DNA from: Dictyobacter vulcani
GTDB taxonomy: Bacteria > Chloroflexota > Ktedonobacteria > Ktedonobacterales > Ktedonobacteraceae
Assembly (NCBI RefSeq): GCF_008974265.1
Contig: NZ_BKZW01000001.1
Span: forward strand, 310,001 to 374,000
Direction of reading: 5' to 3'
DNA: 64,000 bases
Shown here: piece after piece, positions 55,722 to 64,000 of the stretch
How positions within the stretch are numbered: position 1 is the stretch's first letter
How the letters are laid out: every line of letters starts with the position of its first letter
Position numbers and translations under genes: made by a program
Notes under the pieces: generated by a model
Told to the model about the DNA's origin: nothing
Databases searched by the model: none
What the model saw: only the letters and a program-made list of their open reading frames with translations

Positions 55722-57506
55722 TTAAAGAATATGATCATGTATTTTCCGCAACTCGGCCTCCAACTCAGCCTGATCTAACACATCGGTACGCAACGAGGGA
55801 AACCTGGAGCGTAATGAGAGTGCAATCTGTACAGTTTCAGGCAAGGCAATATCCAGAGCATGCAATTCGTGTGCCTGAGCCAATATCTGACGGGGTACAT
55901 CACTAAAAAGCACGCTCCCTTTATCCAGGATATGAATGGTATCAACCAACTCAATAACATCCTTCAAACTACTAGACGCATAGATAACGGTCAGGTCTTC
56001 ACTCTGCTTGAGCGTTTGAATCAAACCGAATAGTTCTCGACGTCCCCTTGGATCCAGGCCAGCCATTGGCTCATCAAAGATTATCACTTTGGGCTCACAT
56101 GCCAGCACACCCGCAATCGCTACCCGACGCTTCTCCCCTCCGCTTAATGCATACGTGTAGCGTGAGCGAAAATCTTCATAGGAAAGGCCAACGGCTTCCA
56201 GCGACTCTTGCACCAGACGCCGCGACTCAGCCAGCGTGACCTTGCGCTGACGCGGACCAAACGAAACATCTTTACCGACCGTCTCCTCAAAAATCTGGGA
56301 ATCAGGTGATTGGAAGACCACCCCTACACGTGAGCGCAGACGTGCCATGTTAAAGCCCTTGATCGCTGTATTTTCTGCCTCAAAAAAGAACAAACCAGAG
56401 GAGGGCTTGATAAGTCCAGCCAACACATCAATCAGAGTAGATTTACCTGATCCAGTTGGACCGACGAGGCCCACAGTCTGGCCAGCACGGATTGAAAGAG
56501 AGACGCGCCGCAATGCCTCGTGCGCAAAAGGGGTATCCTTTCTTAGAATATAAGAAGCTTCTTTCAGTGCAAAAATTGCTGACGGATCAGGCACGGATAA
56601 ATGCACTGGTGCCTGCGCAGATAAAAAATCTGCAGATACGGGAGGGTCAACTACAATAGCAGAAGACGACTGCTCAAGATCAAGTGGAGGAAGTAATTGT
56701 TCGGGGGTAAGTACAACTGGAGGGATATTCGCCCATCCTTGCGCACGCAATACGTGGCCCAGTTGTGTCACTAGTGGTACATCGAGACCCACAGCCTGCA
56801 ATTCAGCCATACGGGCAAAAATCTCGTTCGGAGTGCCATCCATCAGTATCCGGCCCGCATCCATCACAATCACGCGATCAAAGGAGACAATTTCCTGCAT
56901 AAAATGGGTAATATGAATAACCGCAATCCCTTGCTCATGCGCCAGCCTTTGTACGGTTTTCAATAACTGGTCTGCAGTCTTGCCTGAGATCATAGTGGTA
57001 GGCTCATCCAGGATCAGGTAACGTGGTTGCATTGCCAGTACACCAGCAATGGCGACCCGCTGCTTAAGACTGACCGATAATTCGCTGATAGACAGTTGCG
57101 CGTAGGCTTCTAATTCCAATACCTGTAATGCATTCTGCACGCGAGCCGCGATCTCAGAGCGTGAAAATCCCAGATTTTCGGGTCCAAACGCAACTTCATC
57201 GATGACGGTACTGGCAATCAACTGATCATCAGGATTCTGAAATACGATCCCGACACGCTGGCGAATCTGCCAGAGATCTGCTCCCAGGCTAGCGGTAGGC
57301 AACTCATCCACCAGGATTGAACCAGACTGAGGAACCAGAATTGCGGCGAGCAGTTTGGTCAGTGTACTCTTACCGGAACCATTGTGGCCGATAATGGCCA
57401 CCGTTTCGCCGGCATGAATCTGCAGGGATATATCCTGAACCGCAGGAGGAATACCAGCTTCCTCCTGCGTACTATAGTTAAATGTAACGTTCTTAAGCTC
57501 AATCAT
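55722..57506 (-). CDS. ECF transporter ATPase, EcfA1-EcfA2 fused in one chain
   Basis: 594 residues holding two ABC domains. Domain 1 (to about 240): Walker A IIGHNGSGKSTL, Walker B YLILDEPTT, but signature LSVSLKQRVAIAG instead of LSGGQKQR, and DEPTTMISGK instead of DEPTxxLDP. Domain 2 (about 310-560): Walker A LVGPTGSGKST, signature LSGGEKRRVAIAG, Walker B VIIFDEPMAGLDP. A short Pro/Ser-rich linker joins them. A single-chain A1A2 with a degenerate first half suggests asymmetric ATP use. Lies 3 nt from the S-component gene and 27 nt from ecfT. Confidence 0.9.
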   Translation of the reverse strand: MIELKNVTFNYSTQEEAGIPPAVQDISLQIHAGETVAIIGHNGSGKSTLTKLLAAILVPQSGSILVDELPTASLGADLWQIRQRVGIVFQNPDDQLIASTVIDEVAFGPENLGFSRSEIAARVQNALQVLELEAYAQLSISELSVSLKQRVAIAGVLAMQPRYLILDEPTTMISGKTADQLLKTVQRLAHEQGIAVIHITHFMQEIVSFDRVIVMDAGRILMDGTPNEIFARMAELQAVGLDVPLVTQLGHVLRAQGWANIPPVVLTPEQLLPPLDLEQSSSAIVVDPPVSADFLSAQAPVHLSVPDPSAIFALKEASYILRKDTPFAHEALRRVSLSIRAGQTVGLVGPTGSGKSTLIDVLAGLIKPSSGLFFFEAENTAIKGFNMARLRSRVGVVFQSPDSQIFEETVGKDVSFGPRQRKVTLAESRRLVQESLEAVGLSYEDFRSRYTYALSGGEKRRVAIAGVLACEPKVIIFDEPMAGLDPRGRRELFGLIQTLKQSEDLTVIYASSSLKDVIELVDTIHILDKGSVLFSDVPRQILAQAHELHALDIALPETVQIALSLRSRFPSLRTDVLDQAELEAELRKIHDHIL

Positions 57507-57509
57507 AAG

Positions 57510-58121
57510 TTAGTACGGCAATTCATCCCGAGATTTTGTATCAGGAGCATGAACGAGGCGAGCTTCCAGGATATAGAAGATACGCACCAGGACGACGGTC
57601 ATGATGGCGGCGATGATCGCTTCGATGATTGATTGTACCAGCACCACTGGAATAATTACCTGGGCTGGAAAATAGCCACGGATAATCAAGGCCCCAACCA
57701 CCAGAATAGTGTTCGTTGCGGCACCAACAAAACCAGCAGCAGCAGCAGCCACATCTCGATTAAAGCGTACTAACGCGGCAAAGGTGGCCCAGGCAGTCAA
57801 GCCAATAAACATACGTGGCAAAATAGCAACGGTAGGATCCTTAAAGAAGGGTTCGGTAGCTCGGAAGAAACTTAATACACCAAAGATAAGGCCCGAAATA
57901 AGACCAACAATCGGACCAGCAATCACACCTCCAATAATGGTTGGAATATGCTCAATGGTCGCATTTCCAATGGCATTGGGCAAAGGAATAAAACCGAGAT
58001 TAGGTACCACCCCAAGAATGATGGTAATTGCCGCCAGCACGCCTGCAATAATAATACGTTCCGTGGTAAGTGACCATGGACGTGCAGTGGAAGGATTTGC
58101 GCTAACGTTGCTCAAATTCAT
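57510..58121 (-). CDS. ECF transporter substrate-binding S component
   Basis: About 203 residues from ATG 58121; a start at 58223 would add a hydrophilic 34-residue extension. Neither start has a well-spaced ribosome site. Six membrane helices. IPLPNAIGNATIEHIPTIIGGVIAGPIVGLISGLIFGVLSF matches PF12822-type S components, the integral membrane proteins that bind a vitamin and hand it to the EcfT-EcfA motor. Substrate unknown; its position behind the nad genes makes a pyridine (niacin-type) compound worth testing, while folate, thiamine or riboflavin remain possible. Confidence 0.82.
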   Translation of the reverse strand: MNLSNVSANPSTARPWSLTTERIIIAGVLAAITIILGVVPNLGFIPLPNAIGNATIEHIPTIIGGVIAGPIVGLISGLIFGVLSFFRATEPFFKDPTVAILPRMFIGLTAWATFAALVRFNRDVAAAAAGFVGAATNTILVVGALIIRGYFPAQVIIPVVLVQSIIEAIIAAIMTVVLVRIFYILEARLVHAPDTKSRDELPY

Positions 58122-58387
58122 GCTCCTTCTGGAAGAAAAACGCTTCAGAGAAAAAGGCGATTCATTCTCCTGTGTAAAATCGGGCACGTTCAGATACCAG
58201 GAAGTTTTCTGCCAGGCCTCCATTCTCTGCAATGATTAATGTTACAAGCTTATGCAACCACTTCCATATTTGTCAATAGCAATTATTTGGATGAGTGTCT
58301 GGCCGTCCTCGTAAATGGATAAAACCTGGCTCATCACGAGTGATTCGTAAAATTAAAATGTTGCGGCTGTTACTTTCCTGTCAACAT

Positions 58388-58432
58388 AAAGAAAGCAGTC
58401 AGCCTTTAACATGAAGGCTGACTGCTCTCTTT
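58388..58432 (-). terminator. Terminator between nadA and the ECF genes
   Basis: AAAGAAAGCAGTCAGCCTT (58388-58406) pairs with AAGGCTGACTGCTCTCTTT (58414-58432) with one mismatch. It lies 28 bp past the nadA stop, with T-rich sequence on the minus strand. It separates the nad operon from the ECF genes. Confidence 0.75.
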
Positions 58433-58459
58433 CACAGTTTGCATGAGTAGTAAAAACTA

Positions 58460-59658
58460 TCAGGCCAGATCAAGCATGCGCTGTAAGGCAACACGGGCCC
58501 AGTGGGAGGTCTCTTCATCGACACTCACCTGATTGATCACGTTATCATCCAGTAACCCTTCCAGTACCCAGGCCACGTAAGCGGGATGAATGCGATACAT
58601 GGTTGAACAAGGGCAGACAATGGGATCAAGGCAGAAGATGAATTTATCAGGATTTTCCTGAGCCAGGCGATGCACCAGATTAATCTCAGTGCCAACCGCC
58701 CACTGGCTACCTGCAGGAGCTTTCTCAATCTGCTCGATAATGTATTCGGTTGAGCCATAGAGATCAGCCGCTTCAACAACTTCCTGTCGGCATTCAGGAT
58801 GCACGAGAACATTAATGCCAGGATAGTCGACACGAGCTTTCTCGATCTGCTCTACACTAAAACGCATGTGGGTCGAACAATGACCTTTCCACAGGATGAT
58901 TTTGGAATTGGCAAGTACTTCTTCCGCATCATCAAAAGCCATCGGATCTTTGGGATCCCAGACCACCATCTGCTCTGCCTGAATTCCATAATGGGTAGCC
59001 GTATTACGTCCAAGATGCTGATCAGGAAAGAAAAGCACGCGCTTTCCTTGTTTAAAAGCCCAATCAATAACTTTGGGCGCATTGGAAGAGGTGCATACAA
59101 TACCACCATTAGCACCACAAAAAGCCTTCAGATTGGCAGCCGAATTCATATATGTAACAGGAATAATGCCAGCATCATCTCCCAGGGTTTCATGCAATAG
59201 TTCCCAGCATTCTTCGACTTCGGCAATATTAGCCATATCCGCCATCGAACAACCAGCCGCAGGATTAGGCAAGATCACTTTTTGATGGGAGAACTCAATA
59301 CATCAGCGCTCTCCGCCATGAAATGGACGCCGCAGAACACAATATAATCCGCGTTCGGGCGTTGGGAAGCCAGTTGCGCCAGTTTAAAAGAATCACCCCG
59401 ATAGTCAGCATATTTAATAATTTCGTCACGCTGATAATGATGACCCAGGATTACCAGACGTTCACCCAGAGCCTCACGGGCCACTGCGATACGTCGATCT
59501 AATTCCTCTCCACCCATCTCTGCATAAAACAAAGGAATAGAGTCAATGCGTTTTGAGACATCGTAACGGGCGCGTTTCTGCGGCTGAGCAGTGGTAGAAC
59601 ATGCGTCTCCTGGCTCACTGCACACTCGGACTTGATCGCCATGGTTTTGCTCCTTCAA
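58460..59658 (-). CDS. nadA: Quinolinate synthase NadA (frameshifted)
   Basis: Joins iminoaspartate and DHAP to quinolinate, with a 4Fe-4S cluster. N-terminal part: [32 protein letters not shown] and [21 protein letters not shown]. The frame then breaks at the CCC run (59287-59289); one extra base gives [20 protein letters not shown] and the rest of the enzyme, [62 protein letters not shown] and [19 protein letters not shown] strong site (GAAGGAG) points to ATG 59642, which is in another frame, so a second indel near the N-terminus is possible. Middle/last gene of nadBCA. Confidence 0.88.
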
Positions 59659-59666
59659 AAAGTGCT

Positions 59667-60508
59667 TTATGCGAACTCTAGAGAGATATTAAAGTTGGGT
59701 GCAGAGTGCGTCAGGGCCCCAAGTGAGATAAAATCCACGCCCGTGGCAGCCACAGCGGCTAAACGCTCAACGTCAGTGCCAATATCACCCGAAGCCTCAA
59801 TCAAAACCCGAGGACCTTCCTCACGGATAACGGCGACCGCCTGACGCATCTGCTCTAGCGTCATATTGTCTAACAGGATCACGTCTGCACCCGCTGCAAT
59901 AGCAGTATGCACTTCATCTAACATCTCACACTCTACTTCAATTTTGAGCAGGTGCGGTGCATAGTGGCGTGCGGCAGCGACTGCCTCGGCAATGCCACCC
60001 CAGCTTTAATATGGTTATCTTTAATCAACACGCCATCACTTAAACCAAAGCGATGATTCTGACCACCACCCATTTGCACTGCCCTCTTCTCCAGAGCACG
60101 TAATCCAGGGGTCGTTTTACGTGTATCGAGGATGCGCGTCCGAGAACCCTCTAATGCCTGCACGCACTTCGCAGTTAAGGTAGCAATCCCAGAAAGCCTT
60201 CCCAGAAAATTGAGCGCCACACGTTCTGCGCTCAACAAGGAACGCGCAGGACCTTTTAACAGCAACAGATCCTGATTGGCTTGTACAGCGGCTCCATCAT
60301 CCACCAATTGCTGAATTTGTATGCGTTCATCGACCTGACGAAAAACCTCACAGGCCACAGCAATCCCTGCCACCACACCAGACTTACGAGCCAGGATACG
60401 CGCCTCGGACCATTGATCCTCGGGGACCGTACTCAGCGTTGTAATATCAGCAAACGCCCCATCCTCTTCCAACGCCTGTGTAATCAGATCTACCGGTAGT
60501 TTATACAT
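59667..60508 (-). CDS. nadC: Nicotinate-nucleotide diphosphorylase, carboxylating (frameshifted)
   Basis: Converts quinolinate and PRPP to nicotinate mononucleotide. Starts at 60508 (GGAGGCG site) inside the nadB 3' end (8-nt overlap). Motifs: [73 protein letters not shown]. After HIKAG the frame breaks in a GGGG run (59998-60001 on the plus strand). One extra G restores [24 protein letters not shown], then [17 protein letters not shown] and [32 protein letters not shown]. Likely a sequencing error because both neighbours are conserved NAD genes. Confidence 0.9.
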
Positions 60509-62171
60509 AAGAAATCGCCTCCTTCTGCAAGGCCATTGATCCATATGGATCAATGGGCAGAGGAACAAAAGCTAGATGTCGAGCAGCCAGATCTTGATCG
60601 GACAATTGATAATCCTGGCGCCAATGACTTCCCCGACTCTCACAACGTTCAAGTGCTGCAGTAATCACCAGTTCAGACACAAGCAACATATTCAATGTTT
60701 CTAAGCAAGACACATCTAATTCATCCAGCGACTGCACCTCTGCACGCAGTTCACGTACCTGCTGCTTCGCTAGCAAGAGTCCTTCATGATCGCGACAAAG
60801 AGAGACATACTCCCACATCAACTGCCGCACCTGGCGAGACACCTGTGCTGTTGACGGCTTGTGCGTCAGACGTGATGACGGAATGGACTCCAGATCATCT
60901 TCATAAACAAAGAACTGAGAAGAGTGCTGCAAAGAAGAGGTATGCTCCCACTGTAATTGATCCAGCGGTAAAAGATGATCCGCGATCCGAATACCATAGA
61001 CCAATCCCTCCAACAACGAATTGCTGGCCAGACGATTGGCTCCATGAACTCCGGTACAGGAAACTTCACCAACAGCATAGAGCCCTTCAACAGTGGTCCG
61101 CCCATACGTATCCACCAGCACACCCCCCATACAATAGTGAGCCGCAGGTGCAATCGGCAAAAGATCGCTTGCCAGATCCAGGCCATATTGTTGACAGAGA
61201 GCTGAAATTGTCGGAAAACGCGCATGCATCTTCTGAGATGGTAGATGGCGTAAATCCAAATACTGACAATCAGTCTTTTCTGTCAGCATCTCGTTCAAAA
61301 TTGCACGTGCCACCACATCGCGAGGAGCCAGTTCCTCTTGAGCACTATAGCGAGGCATAAAACGTTCACCAGCGTGATTGCGAAGATAAGCACCTTCCCC
61401 ACGCACTGCCTCAGAGATCAAGTGAGACGAACCATCAGCAACCAGCACGGTTGGATGAAATTGCATAAATTCCAGATCCGCCAGGGCCGCGCCTGCCCGC
61501 CAGGCCAGCGCCAACCCATCAGCTGTCGCACCAGATGGATTCGAGGTATGGAGCCAGAGTCCACCTGCCCCTCCACTCGCCAGCACTACAGACTGAGCAT
61601 ACAGCTCAAAGGTCTCACCATTACTGCGAGTCGCCTGTAAACCCACACAGCGACCATCACGCAGTAATATATCCTGCACAAAGGTGTCTTCATATAATTC
61701 TATCGAGGAACGTGTCTGTATAGCAGCTAACAACGCACGTTCGATCTCTGCACCAGTTGCATCACCACCAGCATGTAAAACACGCCAGCGGCAGTGAGCA
61801 CCTTCGCGGCCTAACAGCAGCCCATCAGGTGTCATATGTGCATCTTCTCCAGGCTGAGCGCGATCGAACTGGACACCCATTTCAATCAACCAGCGCACAG
61901 CATCTGGAGCTTGCTCAACCAGAATCCGTACCGCTTCTTCGTCACACAATCCAGCACCAGCAGCCAATGTATCCTGCAAATGAAGCTCGGGGCTATCATC
62001 ATCCCCCAACGCCACAGCAAGCCCACCCTGCGCATAGCGTGTATTACTCTCACCAAGTTGTCCCTTGGTAAAGAGAGCGACACGTGTCTGCTCCGATAAA
62101 CGTAAGGCCACTGAGAGTCCCGCGATGCCGCCACCAATAATCGCAACATCAAACGGTTGGCAGTGAGTCAT
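60501..62171 (-). CDS. nadB: L-aspartate oxidase
   Basis: A 556-residue FAD enzyme of the fumarate reductase/succinate dehydrogenase flavoprotein family, oxidising L-aspartate to iminoaspartate for NadA. VAIIGGGIAGLSVALRLSE is the FAD-binding fold; SNTRYAQGGLAVALGDDDS, HTSNPSGATADG and AAHYCMGGVLVDTYGRTTVEGLYAVGEVSCTGVHGANRLASNSLLEGLVYG are diagnostic. Start 62171 has a GAAGGAG site. Intact, unlike nadC and nadA downstream. First gene of the nadB-nadC-nadA operon. Confidence 0.96.
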   Translation of the reverse strand: MTHCQPFDVAIIGGGIAGLSVALRLSEQTRVALFTKGQLGESNTRYAQGGLAVALGDDDSPELHLQDTLAAGAGLCDEEAVRILVEQAPDAVRWLIEMGVQFDRAQPGEDAHMTPDGLLLGREGAHCRWRVLHAGGDATGAEIERALLAAIQTRSSIELYEDTFVQDILLRDGRCVGLQATRSNGETFELYAQSVVLASGGAGGLWLHTSNPSGATADGLALAWRAGAALADLEFMQFHPTVLVADGSSHLISEAVRGEGAYLRNHAGERFMPRYSAQEELAPRDVVARAILNEMLTEKTDCQYLDLRHLPSQKMHARFPTISALCQQYGLDLASDLLPIAPAAHYCMGGVLVDTYGRTTVEGLYAVGEVSCTGVHGANRLASNSLLEGLVYGIRIADHLLPLDQLQWEHTSSLQHSSQFFVYEDDLESIPSSRLTHKPSTAQVSRQVRQLMWEYVSLCRDHEGLLLAKQQVRELRAEVQSLDELDVSCLETLNMLLVSELVITAALERCESRGSHWRQDYQLSDQDLAARHLAFVPLPIDPYGSMALQKEAISYV

Positions 62172-62189
62172 GCCTTATTCTCCTTCGAA

Positions 62190-62210
62190 TAAGTGTAACT
62201 TGTACACTTA
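62190..62210 (-). promoter_or_regulatory. Candidate operator upstream of nadB
   Basis: TAAGTGTA (62190-62197) and TACACTTA (62203-62210) form a perfect inverted repeat around ACTTG, 19 bp before the nadB start. A similar GTGTA/TGTAC motif cluster lies at 62262-62278. The shape recalls sites of NAD-responsive repressors (NrtR, NiaR, NadQ types), but the regulator is not identified here. Confidence 0.5.
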
Positions 62211-62950
62211 CGACTCAGACAAAAAAGAAAAGGTGTTTTCTATACACTAAGTCATACCTTTGGTGTAGAGTGTACCCTATTTTGGGGCGTTTGTCCATGC
62301 CAGATCATGCCAATCTGCCAATATCCTCGAATTTCCTTGTATAGTACGACTGTTCAGTTTTTTCCTCACAATACCTGAGCGTGTGTCTGAACCTCGCTTT
62401 TATGGGATACTTTGTCGCCAGGTTTTCGCGCCTGCGGCGCTCAAAATTTTAGGAGGTGGTGAAAAAGATCTAATACTAACCATCCATTTCTTCTTTGAAG
62501 TGCCTGCTGACATATGGGCCCTTTACATTAAAGTATTTTTATATTTATAGAAGAAGTGATTGTAGCTTGACAGCATATTGAAAGTATGGCATAGTGTTAA
62601 AAATGCAGTAGTTGGTCTATACAACCTATCGACTATAACAGCTAGCATTCTTAAAGGACCAGGGAAGGAGCCAGCGCCAACAAAAGCATTGCGTAAATAT
62701 TTCTCGCAATATACTTTATGTCTCTTTCTTCACTTATCCTTCGGTAAAAGCATCTGATGGATCTTTCTTCGAGCAAGGCAAAAGGTATTTCAGATCAATT
62801 TTGCTTAAAAGCAGTATTTGGCATTGAGGGAGAAGAACAGAGAGCGATGGATGCTCCCTTTGTTCGCAGATGGCAAAGATGCTATTATAGCAAAATACCC
62901 TATTTACACCCATGCGGGCCCCAAACATAGCACATTGAGGAGAAATAAGC
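62211..62950. other. Divergent intergenic region between nadB and the solute-binding protein
   Basis: 740 bp without a supported gene. A consensus-like promoter reads rightward: TTGACA (62567-62572), 17-bp spacer, CATAGT (62590-62595). This leaves a leader of about 350 nt before the solute-binding protein; I saw no known riboswitch in it. Confidence 0.45.
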
Positions 62951-64000
62951 ATGAGTACTGTTACACGGCGACAGTTTTTCATTGAAGGTGGTAAGGCGGT
63001 AGTGGGCACCAGCGCCCTGGCGGCGCTACTGGCAGCCTGCGGCGAGGCAGGTACAGGTTCCACCGCAACCCAGGACATTACGTTGAAGTACTGGACACTG
63101 GGCTATCAACCAGGTGGAGCTAATACCACTGGCAAACTCACTGATGCGGCAGTAGCAGCCTATAAGAAAAAACATGCCCATATTGATGTCAAAATTACCG
63201 GCTACACAGGTGATAATGCTGGCTTTACCAAGGTGACGCAGGCAGTCGGTGGTGGCGCTTCTGTAGATCTCTTCCGCTTCCCAGCCGATAATCTGCCTTT
63301 GCTGGTCAAACAGGGTATGGTTCAGCCTATCGATGATTATTTGACAGCCGATGATAAAGCTGATATGTATCCTAATCTGCTTGATGCGATCAAGTTTAAT
63401 GGCAAAACATATGCCTGGCCACTGTGGGTTCCGCCTGTTGGTATGTATCTAAATCTGGATATCTTTAAAGAGCGTGGCGTACCTGTTCCTGATGATAACT
63501 GGACGTATGAGCAGTTTGTGGCAATTGCACAGAAATTGACCTTTACCCGCGCTAATGGACAAAAGGTCTATGGTTTTACAGGTGCGATCGATCCTGACCT
63601 GGTCAATACCTGGCCTATCATCATGGGCGATGGTGGCGTGCCGATTACTCCAGATAATAAGAAGTATGCCTTTGATACCCCTGAAGCCATCAGTGGTTTG
63701 CAGAAGTTGGCCGATCTGGCTCTGAAGTATAAAGTCACACCTCCTGACTTTGGTACACAATCTCCCGATGATATTGGCACTGGTTTTAGCCAGCACAAAA
63801 ATTATGCCATGTACTGCGCACCCAGCGGGGACTCGGGTGGCTATGCAGCGATGAATATGAACTTTACGGTCAAGCCAATGCCCATTGGTAAACTTGGCAA
63901 GCATTTAACCACCGGTGGCATCGGTCTGATCGCGGTCGCGAAGTCAGGCAATACAGATAAGACAAAAGCTGCGATGGACATGGCACGCTACCTGACCGGC
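62951..64000 (+). CDS. Extracellular solute-binding lipoprotein of a sugar-type ABC importer (partial, 3' end missing)
   Basis: The first 350 residues are visible; the frame runs off the right edge. RBS TGAGGAGAAAT. The N-terminus has RRQFF (twin-arginine-like) and a lipobox ending LLAACG. The mature domain is a family-1 (UgpB/MalE-like) binding protein: ITLKYWTLGYQPGG, KVTQAVGGGASVDLFRFPADNLPLLVKQGMVQPIDDYL, GKTYAWPLWVPPVGMYLNLDIFKERGVPVPDDNWTYEQFV. It probably binds a sugar or polyol. Permease genes would be expected beyond the window. Confidence 0.9.
   Translation, partial: MSTVTRRQFFIEGGKAVVGTSALAALLAACGEAGTGSTATQDITLKYWTLGYQPGGANTTGKLTDAAVAAYKKKHAHIDVKITGYTGDNAGFTKVTQAVGGGASVDLFRFPADNLPLLVKQGMVQPIDDYLTADDKADMYPNLLDAIKFNGKTYAWPLWVPPVGMYLNLDIFKERGVPVPDDNWTYEQFVAIAQKLTFTRANGQKVYGFTGAIDPDLVNTWPIIMGDGGVPITPDNKKYAFDTPEAISGLQKLADLALKYKVTPPDFGTQSPDDIGTGFSQHKNYAMYCAPSGDSGGYAAMNMNFTVKPMPIGKLGKHLTTGGIGLIAVAKSGNTDKTKAAMDMARYLTG

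Noticed and set aside
60695-61360. A 221-codon frame antisense to nadB
   Set aside because: Shadow of nadB; low-complexity His/Pro-rich translation.
1-64000. CRISPR array, phage-defence island or biosynthetic cluster
   Set aside because: No regularly spaced repeats, Cas-like proteins, restriction or toxin-antitoxin genes, or multi-enzyme biosynthetic genes were seen.

Overview
The window looks like chromosomal DNA of a free-living, heterotrophic, Gram-positive-type bacterium. The best guess is Chloroflexota, class Ktedonobacteria. This is an inference from a mid-GC genome, a tRNA-Trp T-box, a TrpC-TrpF fusion, a DSD1-type PLP enzyme, Tat/lipoprotein-type exported proteins and a relic of an IS605/TnpB element. 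No rRNA, tRNA or CRISPR array was recognised.

Layout. (a) 1-1953, minus strand: a flavin electron-transfer module (FMN-binding protein, ApbE flavin transferase, RnfD/NqrB-like membrane protein running off the left edge). (b) 2418-4397: a broken DSD1-family gene and an 851-bp IS5-family insertion sequence with CTAG target duplications. (c) 4480-15578: single genes (Baeyer-Villiger-type monooxygenase, purU, NUDIX hydrolase, YrdB-like protein, autoregulated PadR repressor, DUF3307 protein, O-antigen ligase, DtxR/MntR regulator, LysM lytic transglycosylase). (d) 15605-26061: the metabolic core. A consensus promoter and a UGG-specifier T-box precede trpS-trpE-trpG-trpD-trpCF-trpB-trpA, followed by aroH and aroF, so tRNA-Trp charging probably controls both charging and synthesis of tryptophan. 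(e) 26130-40522: queD, an SCP2 protein, an excisionase-like HTH protein, a GH15 glucosidase, an integrase remnant, typA, a small secreted peptide, a MITE, a glutaredoxin-like protein, a DUF2085 protein, mtaB, a Vgb-like lipoprotein, an S9 peptidase and an acidic protein. (f) 40947-41399: a transposase-less IS605/TnpB-type element that keeps its promoter, an omega-RNA-like right end and a terminator. (g) 41478-45566: a 1362-residue multispanning membrane protein with an N-terminal zinc ribbon. (h) 45745-49621: a heterodimeric ABC exporter behind a 39-codon leader peptide and mutually exclusive hairpins, which looks like a ribosome-controlled attenuator. (i) 49746-54751: ferritin-like, TetR, thioesterase, peroxiredoxin, MFS and DUF1330 genes. 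(j) 54864-62171, minus strand: nadB-nadC-nadA followed by a three-gene ECF vitamin transporter. (k) 62951 to the right edge: a sugar-type ABC solute-binding lipoprotein.

At least seven conserved genes or gene parts are interrupted by single missing bases, mostly in G/C runs, including nadA and nadC beside an intact nadB. This pattern suggests uncorrected sequencing indels more than real gene decay. The most interesting unexplained items are the ABC-exporter attenuator, the solo omega-RNA-like unit, the MITE with a 10-bp target duplication, a two-copy palindromic repeat family, and a secreted micro-peptide ending in CPPPPYACW.
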